This document shows, piece by piece, positions 10,985 through 23,496 of a stretch of DNA of 64,000 nucleotides. A model generated the notes under the pieces. The model was not told the origin of the DNA, made no database searches, and worked only from the letters and a program-made list of their open reading frames with translations. Every line of letters begins with the position of its first letter. Positions within the stretch are counted from its first letter, which is position 1. The DNA is from Crossaster papposus (taxonomy: Eukaryota > Echinodermata > Asteroidea > Velatida > Solasteridae): positions 744,001-808,000 of the forward strand of contig JBAIAA010000396.1 in assembly GCA_037893245.1 (NCBI GenBank), written 5' to 3'. A program made the position numbers and the translations under genes.

Positions 10985-11362
10985 ATGACTGGACGAGGAA
11001 AGAGCGGAAAAGCAAGAAGCAAGGCCAGGAGCAGGTCCTCAAGGGCGGGACTGCAGTTCCCCGTGGGTCGCGTTCATCGATTTTTGCGAAGGGGCAACTA
11101 CGCTGAGCGGGTTGGAGCCGGTGCACCGGTCTACCTGGCAGCCGTGATGGAATACCTGACCGCGGAGATCCTGGAGCTGGCCGGTAACGCAGCACGAGAC
11201 AATAAGAAGACGAGAATTAACCCTCGACATCTGCAGCTTGCTATACGCAACGACGAAGAGCTTAACAAGTTGATGAGTGGGGTTACCATCGCGCAAGGCG
11301 GTGTGCTTCCCAACATCCAGCAAGTACTTCTGCCCAAAAAGGCCGCCAAAGTATCAAAGTAA
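10985..11362 (+). CDS. H2A: Histone H2A, unit 2 (first intact copy)
   Basis: 125 residues: basic tail [18 protein letters not shown], histone fold with [15 protein letters not shown], acidic-patch residues in AEILEL and NDEELNKL, docking region [14 protein letters not shown], and a short tail AAKVSK. It is a canonical H2A with no SQ(E/D) motif of H2A.X. Unusual positions shared by all copies are threonine after the initiator Met, asparagine in TRINPRH (isoleucine in most animals) and glutamine in NIQQVLL. The start is fixed by the TATA box 69 nt upstream; a 52-codon upstream extension in frame is not used. Confidence 0.99.
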   Translation: MTGRGKSGKARSKARSRSSRAGLQFPVGRVHRFLRRGNYAERVGAGAPVYLAAVMEYLTAEILELAGNAARDNKKTRINPRHLQLAIRNDEELNKLMSGVTIAQGGVLPNIQQVLLPKKAAKVSK

Positions 11363-11407
11363 TAGGCCTACAAACAAATTACTTTGCCTCCACAAACAAA
11401 ACCAAAA

Positions 11408-11423
11408 GGCTCTTTTCAGGGCC
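11408..11423 (+). terminator. Histone 3' stem-loop, H2A unit 2
   Basis: GGCTCT-TTTC-AGGGCC. The fourth pair is a U-G wobble, unlike the perfect stems of H4, H3 and H2B. It is followed by caccacatagttacaagagagaaa. All seven intact H2A copies share the wobble. Confidence 0.95.
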
Positions 11424-11780
11424 ACCACATAGTTACAAGAGAGAAACGCCGCTGTCTGTCTGTTCTTCATTTTTAAATAAAGTTTTAAAAGAGACAAATT
11501 TAGATAATACATGTGTAGATTTTAACTTTCACAGCCAAAGGCCCGCTGAGTTTGTTCAATGGCTTCGTTTATTTTTTAAAGAATCGCCTTCCCTTTTCCT
11601 GCTTATAAAAATATTAAGAAAGTGTTTTTTGTCATCCGGGCGCGCGTGCGTTTTAACTTGTATCCCGGCGACCTTCATATAAAAACTAGTTCATTAAATA
11701 TGCAACGCGCGCACTGTGACTTCAACAAAGCAAAAATAAATACGCGCTGTGTCTGTACTCTATATATACATGTACTACGC

Positions 11781-11794
11781 GTACTGTACAGTAC
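11781..11794. repeat. 14-bp perfect palindrome
   Basis: GTACTGTACAGTAC, embedded in a longer alternating gtac/tatata stretch that could extrude as a cruciform. It sits about 25 nt from the right breakpoint of the unit 1 deletion. Confidence 0.7.
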
Positions 11795-12858
11795 ATGCAT
11801 GTTCAGTTTGTAAAAGTACGTGAATGATATTATACCCGCGACCCAGCACATCAAAATCAAGAATAAGTCGGAAAAAGACTTTCGGAGATATAAATATAAT
11901 AAGATTGCAAATTCAATAAGCTTTTTAATGACATCCATCACAAGCCTTTAGCTCGGAAATTATTGGTTACGAGTTACAGACTGGGGATGGCTATCAATAG
12001 AAAGCCTATGGAATTTCAAATGTTACTATGTACATATCGTGAATTGTCATTTCCCGCTTATTATTGATTTTGATATCCTGGGTCACATTTTCATAGATTT
12101 AACAAAAACATTGGAAATGTGGTGAGTTGACACTTCGCGTGTGGTCTATTAGCTTTGTTTTCGTGTTCTGTCTTACCTGGGCCCAATTTCATAACAAATG
12201 TAAGCACAACAATTTGCTTAGCATGAAACCTTTTCCTTGGCCAAACTGAAGATTTCCGAACACGTTTTATTGACGGTCGTGAATTCTCGTTAACGTTCGC
12301 GACTACAATTTCGACGTCTGGGTGTACACAATTAAATGGTCAGGCCATAGAACCAGACTATTTTCACCGCCCACAAAGTGGGACATTTAGGTTCTGCTTA
12401 AAAACAAATAAACCGGCCTGAACGGTAAACGATCGAGGCGCGGTTGTGCCGAAGGGCGCCATCTATCGGCACGCTCGTACCGGCAGGTCTGTGTGTATTT
12501 ACAGCGGCGAGGCGCAGTGCAGCATGGCGATAATTTTGATACCAGTCGCATTTTTCCAGATTTTCAAGTGACTTTTGGTTAAAAAAAATGAATTTGTAAA
12601 AGAATATTGTCGATGTGTATGAAAATGTGTTATGAAAACCCCCCAAGCTCATGAATATTGATGTAAATTAACGTGCCAAAAGTTGGTAATTTCTATAAAC
12701 GGGTTTGCGTCGGGCTCTGTGAGAAGTCCTTTTCTTGACCCGAAATACACAAATTAGAAAAGTTAAAATAAGAATATTATTCGGATGAGAACAATGGGCG
12801 GGGGAATCAATTTGCATGCATAATTCCAGAGCGCCCTATTGGTTCAATGTCAATCGTT

Positions 12859-12891
12859 ATCGCTTCTCGGCCTTTTGGCTAAGATCATGTG
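12859..12891 (+). pseudogene. U2: U2 snRNA 5' fragment (nt 1-33), unit 2
   Basis: Canonical U2 start with T at nt 22 and T at nt 30 (A in human U2). It ends at GATCATGTG, inside the branch-recognition GUAGUA, where a family B element begins. Confidence 0.95.
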
Positions 12892-13060
12892 AAGGCATGT
12901 ATCTGTGTCATATGAGGTCAGGAAGATCGGGAGGGGTCCTGGCCCCACGATGATACGCTCCTTTGGGGCCATTGTGGTGGTTCAGTAAGACTCCTCCCCC
13001 GAAGCGATCCCCTGCTGGAACCTGAGGGAACCAGATTGTGGGTGACCTTTTTATGCGCCT

Positions 13061-13190
13061 CGGCGTTGTATCCCTTCGGGGTGTTTTTTCGCTTCGGCGT
13101 TGTATCCCTTCGGGGTGTTTTTTCGCTTCGGCGTTGTATCCCTTCGGGGTGTTTTTTCGCTTCGGCGTTGTATCCCTTCGGGGTGTTTTG
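13061..13190 (+). repeat. Four 34-bp repeats, each with two UUCG hairpins
   Basis: Copies start at 13061, 13095, 13129 and 13163. Each contains ATCCC-TTCG-GGGT and is joined to the next by CGC-TTCG-GCG. The first junction is CGC-CTCG-GCG. As RNA this gives eight UNCG-type tetraloop hairpins separated by short U-rich and uugu linkers. The period is not a multiple of three, so it is not a protein repeat. Confidence 0.9.
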
Positions 13191-13240
13191 TGTGTTTGCG
13201 CATGTGCATTCTTGTTGTTGCGAGTTTGTATGTATGTCGG

Positions 13241-13402
13241 GTAGGGTCGTACCCTACCATGGTAACGCATGGGTAGCGTGGCTACACTGACTGTCTTGTT
13301 GCATGTTGTCTTTCGGTTTAGAGGGCAGGAGGGCTCGTAGCCTTACTAACCTAGGTGTAGTGTGACTACCCTGTCCTAGGAGTTCTTCTTTATGAAGACT
13401 CC
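13241..13402 (+). other. Structured 3' tail of family B, unit 2
   Basis: Series of small hairpins: GTAGGGT-CGT-ACCCTAC (13241-13257), GTAGC-GTG-GCTAC (13273-13285), an AGGGCT-CGT-AGCCTT stem (13330-13344), GTAGT-GTG-ACTAC (13357-13369) inside an outer CCTAGG/CCTAGG pair (13350-13355 with 13375-13380), and a last hairpin near 13379-13402. Loops alternate CGT and GTG. Family C has the same order with paired changes. Confidence 0.8.
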
Positions 13403-13418
13403 AAAACATCAAAAATAA

Positions 13419-13570
13419 GTATCTGTTCTTTTCAGCTTAATATCTGAAACGCTGTTCATCGAACAGCCAGTATATTAATCTGATTTTTGGATTTGGGCCG
13501 TGGAATAGAGGCTTGCCTCGTCCCGGCCATGGGTTGGCCCGGTATAGCAGTACATCCGGGATTCGGCCCA
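13419..13570 (+). pseudogene. U2: U2 snRNA 3' portion, unit 2
   Basis: Same 152-nt sequence as in unit 1 (nt 36 to the 3' end), with Sm site and stem-loops II-IV intact. Confidence 0.95.
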
Positions 13571-14305
13571 CTCCCCTCGGGGAACATCAATTAATACAAA
13601 AACAGGTCTCGTCTATTATGTGTATTCCTATGTCGCCTCACTTTTACAAGTTCTTTCTTCGCTTTACTTCGTGGCTTTCTTATATTTGAACATTTCAATT
13701 TGTCTCAATTAAATAATTGTATGAAGACCGATCTCTTTGTTTTAGGTTGATTTCTGAAGAAAGGGAAAAACAACAACAACAAAAACAAACAAACAAACAA
13801 ACAAACAAACAGATCCTCTGCGACTGGTTGTATTTTTTTTTGGCGAAGATGTATTAGATTTCTTTATCTTTTCCATATTTTTAGAAATTCATATGATTTC
13901 ATATAAATGTAGACTTTAAATGTTCTTTTTGTTTTTGGTCTTGTTTGTTTGAATTCCATTTTTGTTCTAAATACTGTATAGGTAATAATGCAGGGCCCTT
14001 TTTTATAGCTTTTTTTTTGTAAGTGATAAAACCTCAAATACAATAAATAACAGTGCTTTTAACAGTTCAGTTTTTATGTTTGTATTTTAATGTTGCGATT
14101 ATTCGTTTGCTTGCTTTCCTCTCTCTCTCTCTCTCGTTGACTGTTTATTTCTCCTCTCGTGTCGTTATTTCGGGAGGGAAACCTCTGCCACGATTTGTTG
14201 CTAGAGGGCGCCCTGACTTTCGTTTGCCTGGCGTGCTCCTATCGCGTCCGCGCATAGCAGTGATATATAATACACTGCCTCGCCCATTCAATCGATCTAG
14301 TCTAG

Positions 14306-14653
<348 letters not shown>

Positions 14654-14688
14654 ATAGATGCATGATACATGCCATTATCAAACCAAAC

Positions 14689-14704
14689 GGCTCTTTTCAG
14701 AGCC
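14689..14704 (+). terminator. Histone 3' stem-loop, H4 unit 3
   Basis: GGCTCT-TTTC-AGAGCC, unaffected by the adjacent base change. Confidence 0.97.
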
Positions 14705-15140
14705 ACCACGATTTCACAAAAAGAGATTGATTCCAGGTTTTAATTTGTGTGTACTCTGTTATTATTTGGGCATTGTCTCGCGGGATTCAGTGTGGATTTT
14801 CCTCCCTGTGTCTATTAGTATTAAGGTTTTTTTCTTTTCGTTTATTGCCCGTAATTATTCCCGGGATGTCTTTATCGAAGACACGGCCCATTTGTTTATT
14901 TTGGTAGCTGGGGAAAATTAATTTGCTTGCAAAGTATCATGTACTCGTAGGTAATATTGACCGTATTGTTTCGGAGGGTAAATCAGTTGTGATCAGTGAA
15001 GCGTCCCGGCATGGTGTCCGAATTATCCAATCGGAAGACTGCCCATTGTTATACTTCAGCCCCAGGATGCTATTCTCTAGTCTTAAGAGACGGCCTGTTC
15101 GTTGATTTGGCATTCACTTCTTATCTACTCTCCATTCTGA

Positions 15141-15569
<429 letters not shown>

Positions 15570-15600
15570 GTCACAGCTGCGTGCGCAAAACTAACCGAAC

Positions 15601-15616
15601 GGCCCTTTTCAGGGCC
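15601..15616 (+). terminator. Histone 3' stem-loop, H3 unit 3
   Basis: GGCCCT-TTTC-AGGGCC. Confidence 0.97.
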
Positions 15617-16303
15617 AATATTTTTTTCAAAGAGAGATTCATTCCAATCGCGTTTTCTGTAGAGTTTTGGAAAGTTAAGTTTGGTTACTATAGGTAAATA
15701 CGAATTTTAACTGGCCAGAGCTCCGGAGAACGGATTAATAAAATTAATCGGATTAGTCTCTTTCCATTTTGTTTGTTTGTCTGTCTGTCTCTTATTTTTT
15801 GTTGTCCCCCCACCCCCCAAAATAAAAATAAAAAATTATTTTACTTTTAATACGGTAAAAAAGAAGAAGAGTAATTGCCTGGCCATGTACACAATTGTTT
15901 ATGCAGTCATTTTGTGTCATATTTTCGAAAACGGGAACTCTTCGTTACATTGGATGATACGCAAGTTTACCCGGCGTTTGGGGAAAAATAAATAATGAGT
16001 GAAACCACACCGGATTGTTGGCCTCTACCGAATATAATAAAAAAGTGGATATTCTAAATTATTGTTTGTAATTGTTTGTTTCTTGGAGTTTTCATTCGGA
16101 TTCGGAAGAATAGCTTTTGCCCTCTGTGCGTGTGGCAAGCGCCAATGCATGTCACTTTGCACGCGTACATAATTCTTCACGCTTGGGTGATTGTGTGGAC
16201 AATGCGTGTATGCCCAGAATCCTAGCGGGTACCATAAAAGTCGTCCCGGCATGCTTGACCTTCCATTCGATCGCACGATCACATACACTCATCTTCTCCA
16301 ATC

Positions 16304-16672
16304 ATGGCTCCTAAAGTTAGCGGAAAAGGCCAGAAGAAGGCCGGCAACACCAAGGCTCCGGTCAGCACGAACAAGAAGAGGCGTCGGCGTCGCAAGGAGA
16401 GCTACGGCATCTACATCTACAAAGTCATGAAACAGGTGCACCCCGACACAGGAATCTCCAGCAAGGCAATGAGCATCATGAACAGCTTTGTCAACGACGT
16501 GTTTGAGCGCATCGCCGGCGAATCTTCCCGCCTTGCCCACTACAACAAGAAGTCGACCATCTCAAGTCGTGAAGTGCAGACTGCAGTACGCCTAATCCTC
16601 CCGGGAGAGCTTGCCAAGCATGCAGTCAGCGAAGGAACCAAGGCCGTCACCAAGTATACGACTTCAAAATAG
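16304..16672 (+). CDS. H2B: Histone H2B, unit 3
   Basis: Protein identical to unit 1. The upstream spacer has ggaagaatagc instead of ggaaggatagc near 16108. Confidence 0.99.
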   Translation: MAPKVSGKGQKKAGNTKAPVSTNKKRRRRRKESYGIYIYKVMKQVHPDTGISSKAMSIMNSFVNDVFERIAGESSRLAHYNKKSTISSREVQTAVRLILPGELAKHAVSEGTKAVTKYTTSK

Positions 16673-16716
16673 GTTGACCGAGGGAGGAACAAATAACACG
16701 AAAAACATAACCAAAC

Positions 16717-16732
16717 GGCTCTTTTCAGAGCC
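16717..16732 (+). terminator. Histone 3' stem-loop, H2B unit 3
   Basis: GGCTCT-TTTC-AGAGCC. Confidence 0.97.
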
Positions 16733-17748
16733 AACACAATTTAAAAAAAAGAGATGTGACTGTCTGATCTGTGTTACTAATTTAGTCAATATTCGTAGGT
16801 GGTAAAATCGTTCGGGTAGTGTTCCCGTCTTTACATTCTCCCTGACCTTAAAAGGAGAAATGAAGATCAACATTAACCTTCTGTTCTCGTCGCCTTTGAA
16901 AACAAATATGTGACTTGAAAAGGCATGACGGGGAAAAGTATTTCTGTAGTATTTGGAGTTCTATTGTTTTACACCGTAGTAAAGACCGATTCGTTAGTTT
17001 TGCAATGATACCAACAGTATTTATTTACATCATTTAATTAACATGATATATACAACATTGCAGGGCTGACAGTGCGCCGCCCAACCTAAGCGATCGAATT
17101 TTTAAAACCAACGAATAGCTTTGACCAAAACAATTATACGCGTGCCCGCCAACAACGAAATTGACAAATGGGGGTCATTGTTAATTTAGCCTCAGTAAGT
17201 CACGTAGGAATTTGCAATGGCGAAACAGCCTTTTGTTATTCAGCACCTGTGCACGCAGTGGTTTTTGTTCATTCAGTCTCCATTACGAGAAGTAGTGGTT
17301 TCTTGTTTGATGTATGTTTAATATATGTGTTTGTCGTATCTCTGTGCAGACAAATCCGTGACAGTTTTCAATGTGGTTTATGAGGGACGATCTGCGGCCA
17401 GCGTGGAGGCAGGTCAATCGGTAGGCAACAGGGACACACCGTCGGGATAACAGAAATCGTCTGAGAAAGCAGGTAAGGTTTTTGGGTGCTTTGGGTTTTT
17501 GCTGTTATGATTTCATCGCTTAGATTGAAGACAGACAGACAGACAGACCTCGTTCAAAAAATGTATCCCTGTCTTCACAAATCCAAAAATGGATGCGGTG
17601 CACTCAACCGTACAGTAAGTGTGTCGCGCGTGATTGGCTACTTGGCGTGCTTCGGCCAATCCACCGGAACGCTATAACTAGTGCTGTCACCCCCCTCGTA
17701 CGGCACTTTCACTGCAGATCGCAATCTACTGTCACCAATTACTTCAAG

Positions 17749-18126
17749 ATGACTGGACGAGGAAAGAGCGGAAAAGCAAGAAGCAAGGCCAGGAGCAGGT
17801 CCTCAAGGGCGGGACTGCAGTTCCCCGTGGGTCGCGTTCATCGATTTTTGCGAAGGGGCAACTACGCTGAGCGGGTTGGAGCCGGTGCACCGGTCTACCT
17901 GGCAGCCGTGATGGAATACCTGACCGCGGAGATCCTGGAGCTGGCCGGTAACGCAGCACGAGACAATAAGAAGACGAGAATTAACCCTCGACATCTGCAG
18001 CTTGCTATACGCAACGACGAAGAGCTTAACAAGTTGATGAGTGGGGTTACCATCGCGCAAGGCGGTGTGCTTCCCAACATCCAGCAAGTACTTCTGCCCA
18101 AAAAGGCCGCCAAAGTATCAAAGTAA
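17749..18126 (+). CDS. H2A: Histone H2A, unit 3
   Basis: 125-residue protein identical to unit 2. The upstream spacer has one change (cttcacaaatcc, near 17578). Confidence 0.99.
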   Translation: MTGRGKSGKARSKARSRSSRAGLQFPVGRVHRFLRRGNYAERVGAGAPVYLAAVMEYLTAEILELAGNAARDNKKTRINPRHLQLAIRNDEELNKLMSGVTIAQGGVLPNIQQVLLPKKAAKVSK

Positions 18127-18171
18127 TAGGCCTACAAACAAATTACTTTGCCTCCACAAACAAAACCAAAA

Positions 18172-18187
18172 GGCTCTTTTCAGGGCC
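18172..18187 (+). terminator. Histone 3' stem-loop, H2A unit 3
   Basis: GGCTCT-TTTC-AGGGCC with one U-G wobble. Confidence 0.95.
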
Positions 18188-19622
18188 ACCACATAGTTAC
18201 AAGAGAGAAACGCCGCTGTCTGTCTGTTCTTCATTTTTAAATAAAGTTTTAAAAGAGACAAATTTAGATAATACATGTGTAGATTTTAACTTTCACAGCC
18301 AAAGGCCCGCTGAGTTTGTTCAATGGCTTCGTTTATTTTTTAAAGAATCGCCTTCCCTTTTCCTGCTTATAAAAATATTAAGAAAGTGTTTTTTGTCATC
18401 CGGGCGCGCGTGCGTTTTAACTTGTATCCCGGCGACCTTCATATAAAAACTAGTTCATTAAATATGCAACGCGCGCACTGTGACTTCAACAAAGCAAAAA
18501 TAAATACGCGCTGTGTCTGTACTCTATATATACATGTACTACGCGTACTGTACAGTACATGCATGTTCAGTTTGTAAAAGTACGTGAATGATATTATACC
18601 CGCGACCCAGCACATCAAAATCAAGAATAAGTCGGAAAAAGACTTTCGGAGATATAAATATAATAAGATTGCAAATTCAATAAGCTTTTTAATGACATCC
18701 ATCACAAGCCTTTAGCTCGGAAATTATTGGTTACGAGTTACAGACTGGGGATGGCTATCAATAGAAAGCCTATGGAATTTCAAATGTTACTATGTACATA
18801 TCGTGAATTGTCATTTCCCGCTTATTATTGATTTTGATATCCTGGGTCACATTTTCATAGATTTAACAAAAACATTGGAAATGTGGTGAGTTGACACTTC
18901 GCGTGTGGTCTATTAGCTTTGTTTTCGTGTTCTGTCTTACCTGGGCCCAATTTCATAACAAATGTAAGCACAACAATTTGCTTAGCATGAAACCTTTTCC
19001 TTGGCCAAACTGAAGATTTCCGAACACGTTTTATTGACGGTCGTGAATTCTCGTTAACGTTCGCGACTACAATTTCGACGTCTGGGTGTACACAATTAAA
19101 TGGTCAGGCCATAGAACCAGACTATTTTCACCGCCCACAAAGTGGGACATTTAGGTTCTGCTTAAAAACAAATAAACCGGCCTGAACGGTAAACGATCGA
19201 GGCGCGGTTGTGCCGAAGGGCGCCATCTATCGGCACGCTCGTACCGGCAGGTCTGTGTGTATTTACAGCGGCGAGGCGCAGTGCAGCATGGCGATAATTT
19301 TGATACCAGTCGCATTTTTCCAGATTTTCAAGTGACTTTTGGTTAAAAAAAATGAATTTGTAAAAGAATATTGTCGATGTGTATGAAAATGTGTTATGAA
19401 AACCCCCCAAGCTCATGAATATTGATGTAAATTAACGTGCCAAAAGTTGGTAATTTCTATAAACGGGTTTGCGTCGGGCTCTGTGAGAAGTCCTTTTCTT
19501 GACCCGAAATACACAAATTAGAAAAGTTAAAATAAGAATATTATTCGGATGAGAACAATGGGCGGGGGAATCAATTTGCATGCATAATTCCAGAGCGCCC
19601 TATTGGTTCAATGTCAATCGTT

Positions 19623-19655
19623 ATCGCTTCTCGGCCTTTTGGCTAAGATCATGTG
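19623..19655 (+). pseudogene. U2: U2 snRNA 5' fragment (nt 1-33), unit 3
   Basis: Same left junction as unit 2, ending GATCATGTG. Confidence 0.95.
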
Positions 19656-20182
19656 AAGGCATGTATCTGTGTCATATGAGGTCAGGAAGATCGGGAGGGG
19701 TCCTGGCCCCACGATGATACGCTCCTTTGGGGCCATTGTGGTGGTTCAGTAAGACTCCTCCCCCGAAGCGATCCCCTGCTGGAACCTGAGGGAACCAGAT
19801 TGTGGGTGACCTTTTTATGCGCCTCGGCGTTGTATCCCTTCGGGGTGTTTTTTCGCTTCGGCGTTGTATCCCTTCGGGGTGTTTTTTCGCTTCGGCGTTG
19901 TATCCCTTCCGGGTGTTTTTTCGCTTCGGCGTTGTATCCCTTCGGGGTGTTTTGTGTGTTTGCGCATGTGCATTCTTGTTGTTGCGAGTTTGTATGTATG
20001 TCGGGTAGGGTCGTACCCTACCATGGTAACGCATGGGTAGCGTGGCTACACTGACTGTCTTGTTGCATGTTGTCTTTCGGTTTAGAGGGCAGGAGGGCTC
20101 GTAGCCTTACTAACCTAGGTGTAGTGTGACTACCCTGTCCTAGGAGTTCTTCTTTATGAAGACTCCAAAACATCAAAAATAA
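19656..20182 (+). mobile_element. Family B element, unit 3 (527 bp)
   Basis: Same length and junctions as unit 2. The one clear difference is in the third array repeat, where the loop reads TTCC in place of TTCG (cccttccggg), breaking one UUCG tetraloop. Near identity to unit 2 suggests that the two units arose by duplication of the whole repeat rather than by two insertions. Confidence 0.85.
19825..19954 (+). repeat. 34-bp tetraloop repeats, unit 3
   Basis: Four copies as in unit 2. The third copy has a TTCC loop. Confidence 0.88.
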
Positions 20183-20334
20183 GTATCTGTTCTTTTCAGC
20201 TTAATATCTGAAACGCTGTTCATCGAACAGCCAGTATATTAATCTGATTTTTGGATTTGGGCCGTGGAATAGAGGCTTGCCTCGTCCCGGCCATGGGTTG
20301 GCCCGGTATAGCAGTACATCCGGGATTCGGCCCA
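20183..20334 (+). pseudogene. U2: U2 snRNA 3' portion, unit 3
   Basis: Same 152-nt 3' part as the other units. Confidence 0.95.
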
Positions 20335-21069
20335 CTCCCCTCGGGGAACATCAATTAATACAAAAACAGGTCTCGTCTATTATGTGTATTCCTATGTCGC
20401 CTCACTTTTACAAGTTCTTTCTTCGCTTTACTTCGTGGCTTTCTTATATTTGAACATTTCAATTTGTCTCAATTAAATAATTGTATGAAGACCGATCTCT
20501 TTGTTTTAGGTTGATTTCTGAAGAAAGGGAAAAACAACAACAACAAAAACAAACAAACAAACAAACAAACAAACAGATCCTCTGCGACTGGTTGTATTTT
20601 TTTTTGGCGAAGATGTATTAGATTTCTTTATCTTTTCCATATTTTTAGAAATTCATATGATTTCATATAAATGTAGACTTTAAATGTTCTTTTTGTTTTT
20701 GGTCTTGTTTGTTTGAATTCCATTTTTGTTCTAAATACTGTATAGGTAATAATGCAGGGCCCTTTTTTATAGCTTTTTTTTTGTAAGTGATAAAACCTCA
20801 AATACAATAAATAACAGTGCTTTTAACAGTTCAGTTTTTATGTTTGTATTTTAATGTTGCGATTATTCGTTTGCTTGCTTTCCTCTCTCTCTCTCTCTCG
20901 TTGACTGTTTATTTCTCCTCTCGTGTCGTTATTTCGGGAGGGAAACCTCTGCCACGATTTGTTGCTAGAGGGCGCCCTGACTTTCGTTTGCCTGGCGTGC
21001 TCCTATCGCGTCCGCGCATAGCAGTGATATATAATACACTGCCTCGCCCATTCAATCGATCTAGTCTAG

Positions 21070-21417
<348 letters not shown>

Positions 21418-21452
21418 ATAGATGCATGATACATGCCATTTTCAAACCAAAC

Positions 21453-21468
21453 GGCTCTTTTCAGAGCC
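21453..21468 (+). terminator. Histone 3' stem-loop, H4 unit 4
   Basis: GGCTCT-TTTC-AGAGCC. Confidence 0.97.
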
Positions 21469-21904
21469 ACCACGATTTCACAAAAAGAGATTGATTCCAG
21501 GTTTTAATTTGTGTGTACTCTGTTATTATTTGGGCATTGTCTCGCGGGATTCAGTGTGGATTTTCCTCCCTGTGTCTATTAGTATTAAGGTTTTTTTCTT
21601 TTCGTTTATTGCCCGTAATTATTCCCGGGATGTCTTTATCGAAGACACGGCCCATTTGTTTATTTTGGTAGCTGGGGAAAATTAATTTGCTTGCAAAGTA
21701 TCATGTACTCGTAGGTAATATTGACCGTATTGTTTCGGAGGGTAAATCAGTTGTGATCAGTGAAGCGTCCCGGCATGGTGTCCGAATTATCCAATCGGAA
21801 GACTGCCCATTGTTATACTTCAGCCCCAGGATGCTATTCTCTAGTCTTAAGAGACGGCCTGTTCGTTGATTTGGCATTCACTTCTTATCTACTCTCCATT
21901 CTGA

Positions 21905-22333
<429 letters not shown>

Positions 22334-22364
22334 GTCACAGCTGCGTGCGCAAAACTAACCGAAC

Positions 22365-22380
22365 GGCCCTTTTCAGGGCC
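22365..22380 (+). terminator. Histone 3' stem-loop, H3 unit 4
   Basis: GGCCCT-TTTC-AGGGCC. Confidence 0.97.
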
Positions 22381-23067
22381 AATATTTTTTTCAAAGAGAG
22401 ATTCATTCCAATCGCGTTTTCTGTAGAGTTTTGGAAAGTTAAGTTTGGTTACTATAGGTAAATACGAATTTTAACTGGCCAGAGCTCCGGAGAACGGATT
22501 AATAAAATTAATCGGATTAGTCTCTTTCCATTTTGTTTGTTTGTCTGTCTGTCTCTTATTTTTTGTTGTCCCCCCACCCCCCAAAATAAAAATAAAAAAT
22601 TATTTTACTTTTAATACGGTAAAAAAGAAGAAGAGTAATTGCCTGGCCATGTACACAATTGTTTATGCAGTCATTTTGTGTCATATTTTCGAAAACGGGA
22701 ACTCTTCGTTACATTGGATGATACGCAAGTTTACCCGGCGTTTGGGGAAAAATAAATAATGAGTGAAACCACACCGGATTGTTGGCCTCTACCGAATATA
22801 ATAAAAAAGTGGATATTCTAAATTATTGTTTGTAATTGTTTGTTTCTTGGAGTTTTCATTCGGATTCGGAAGGATAGCTTTTGCCCTCTGTGCGTGTGGC
22901 AAGCGCCAATGCATGTCACTTTGCACGCGTACATAATTCTTCACGCTTGGGTGATTGTGTGGACAATGCGTGTATGCCCAGAATCCTAGCGGGTACCATA
23001 AAAGTCGTCCCGGCATGCTTGACCTTCCATTCGATCGCACGATCACATACACTCATCTTCTCCAATC

Positions 23068-23436
23068 ATGGCTCCTAAAGTTAGCGGAAAAGGCCAGAAG
23101 AAGGCCGGCAACACCAAGGCTCCGGTCAGCACGAACAAGAAGAGGCGTCGGCGTCGCAAGGAGAGCTACGGCATCTACATCTACAAAGTCATGAAACAGG
23201 TGCACCCCGACACAGGAATCTCCAGCAAGGCAATGAGCATCATGAACAGCTTTGTCAACGACGTGTTTGAGCGCATCGCCGGCGAATCTTCCCGCCTTGC
23301 CCACTACAACAAGAAGTCGACCATCTCAAGTCGTGAAGTGCAGACTGCAGTACGCCTAATCCTCCCGGGAGAGCTTGCCAAGCATGCAGTCAGCGAAGGA
23401 ACCAAGGCCGTCACCAAGTATACGACTTCAAAATAG
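23068..23436 (+). CDS. H2B: Histone H2B, unit 4
   Basis: Protein identical to unit 1. Confidence 0.99.
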   Translation: MAPKVSGKGQKKAGNTKAPVSTNKKRRRRRKESYGIYIYKVMKQVHPDTGISSKAMSIMNSFVNDVFERIAGESSRLAHYNKKSTISSREVQTAVRLILPGELAKHAVSEGTKAVTKYTTSK

Positions 23437-23480
23437 GTTGACCGAGGGAGGAACAAATAACACGAAAAACATAACCAAAC

Positions 23481-23496
23481 GGCTCTTTTCAGAGCC
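23481..23496 (+). terminator. Histone 3' stem-loop, H2B unit 4
   Basis: GGCTCT-TTTC-AGAGCC. Confidence 0.97.

Larger units (their letters stand above)
11363..12858 (+). other. Complete H2A-U2 spacer, unit 2
   Basis: Apart from the H2A 3' end signals and the U2 promoter no gene is seen in about 1.5 kb. It includes AT-rich sequence, the 14-bp palindrome at 11781-11794 beside a tatatata run where the unit 1 deletion ends, and an octamer ATTTGCAT at 12810-12817. The equivalent in other units: 18127-19622, 24891-26386, 33628-35123, 40416-41911, 59245-60740. Confidence 0.6.
12892..13418 (+). mobile_element. Family B non-coding U2-inserted element, unit 2 (527 bp)
   Basis: Short insert without a credible coding region. 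It has three parts: a GC-rich 5' part (12892-13055) of unknown origin, a four-copy 34-bp repeat array, and a 3' part (about 13240-13418) homologous to the 3' tail of the family C element in unit 4, ending aaaaataa before U2 GTATCTG. It behaves like a SINE-type derivative of family C, using the shared tail for reverse transcription. Unit 3 carries a copy of the same length with very few differences. Confidence 0.8.

Noticed and set aside
12892-13418. Family B read as a protein-coding repeat, on either strand (for example 12908-13270 minus).
   Set aside because: The 34-bp period shifts frame each repeat, so the frames are by-products of the array; no start context or domain supports coding.
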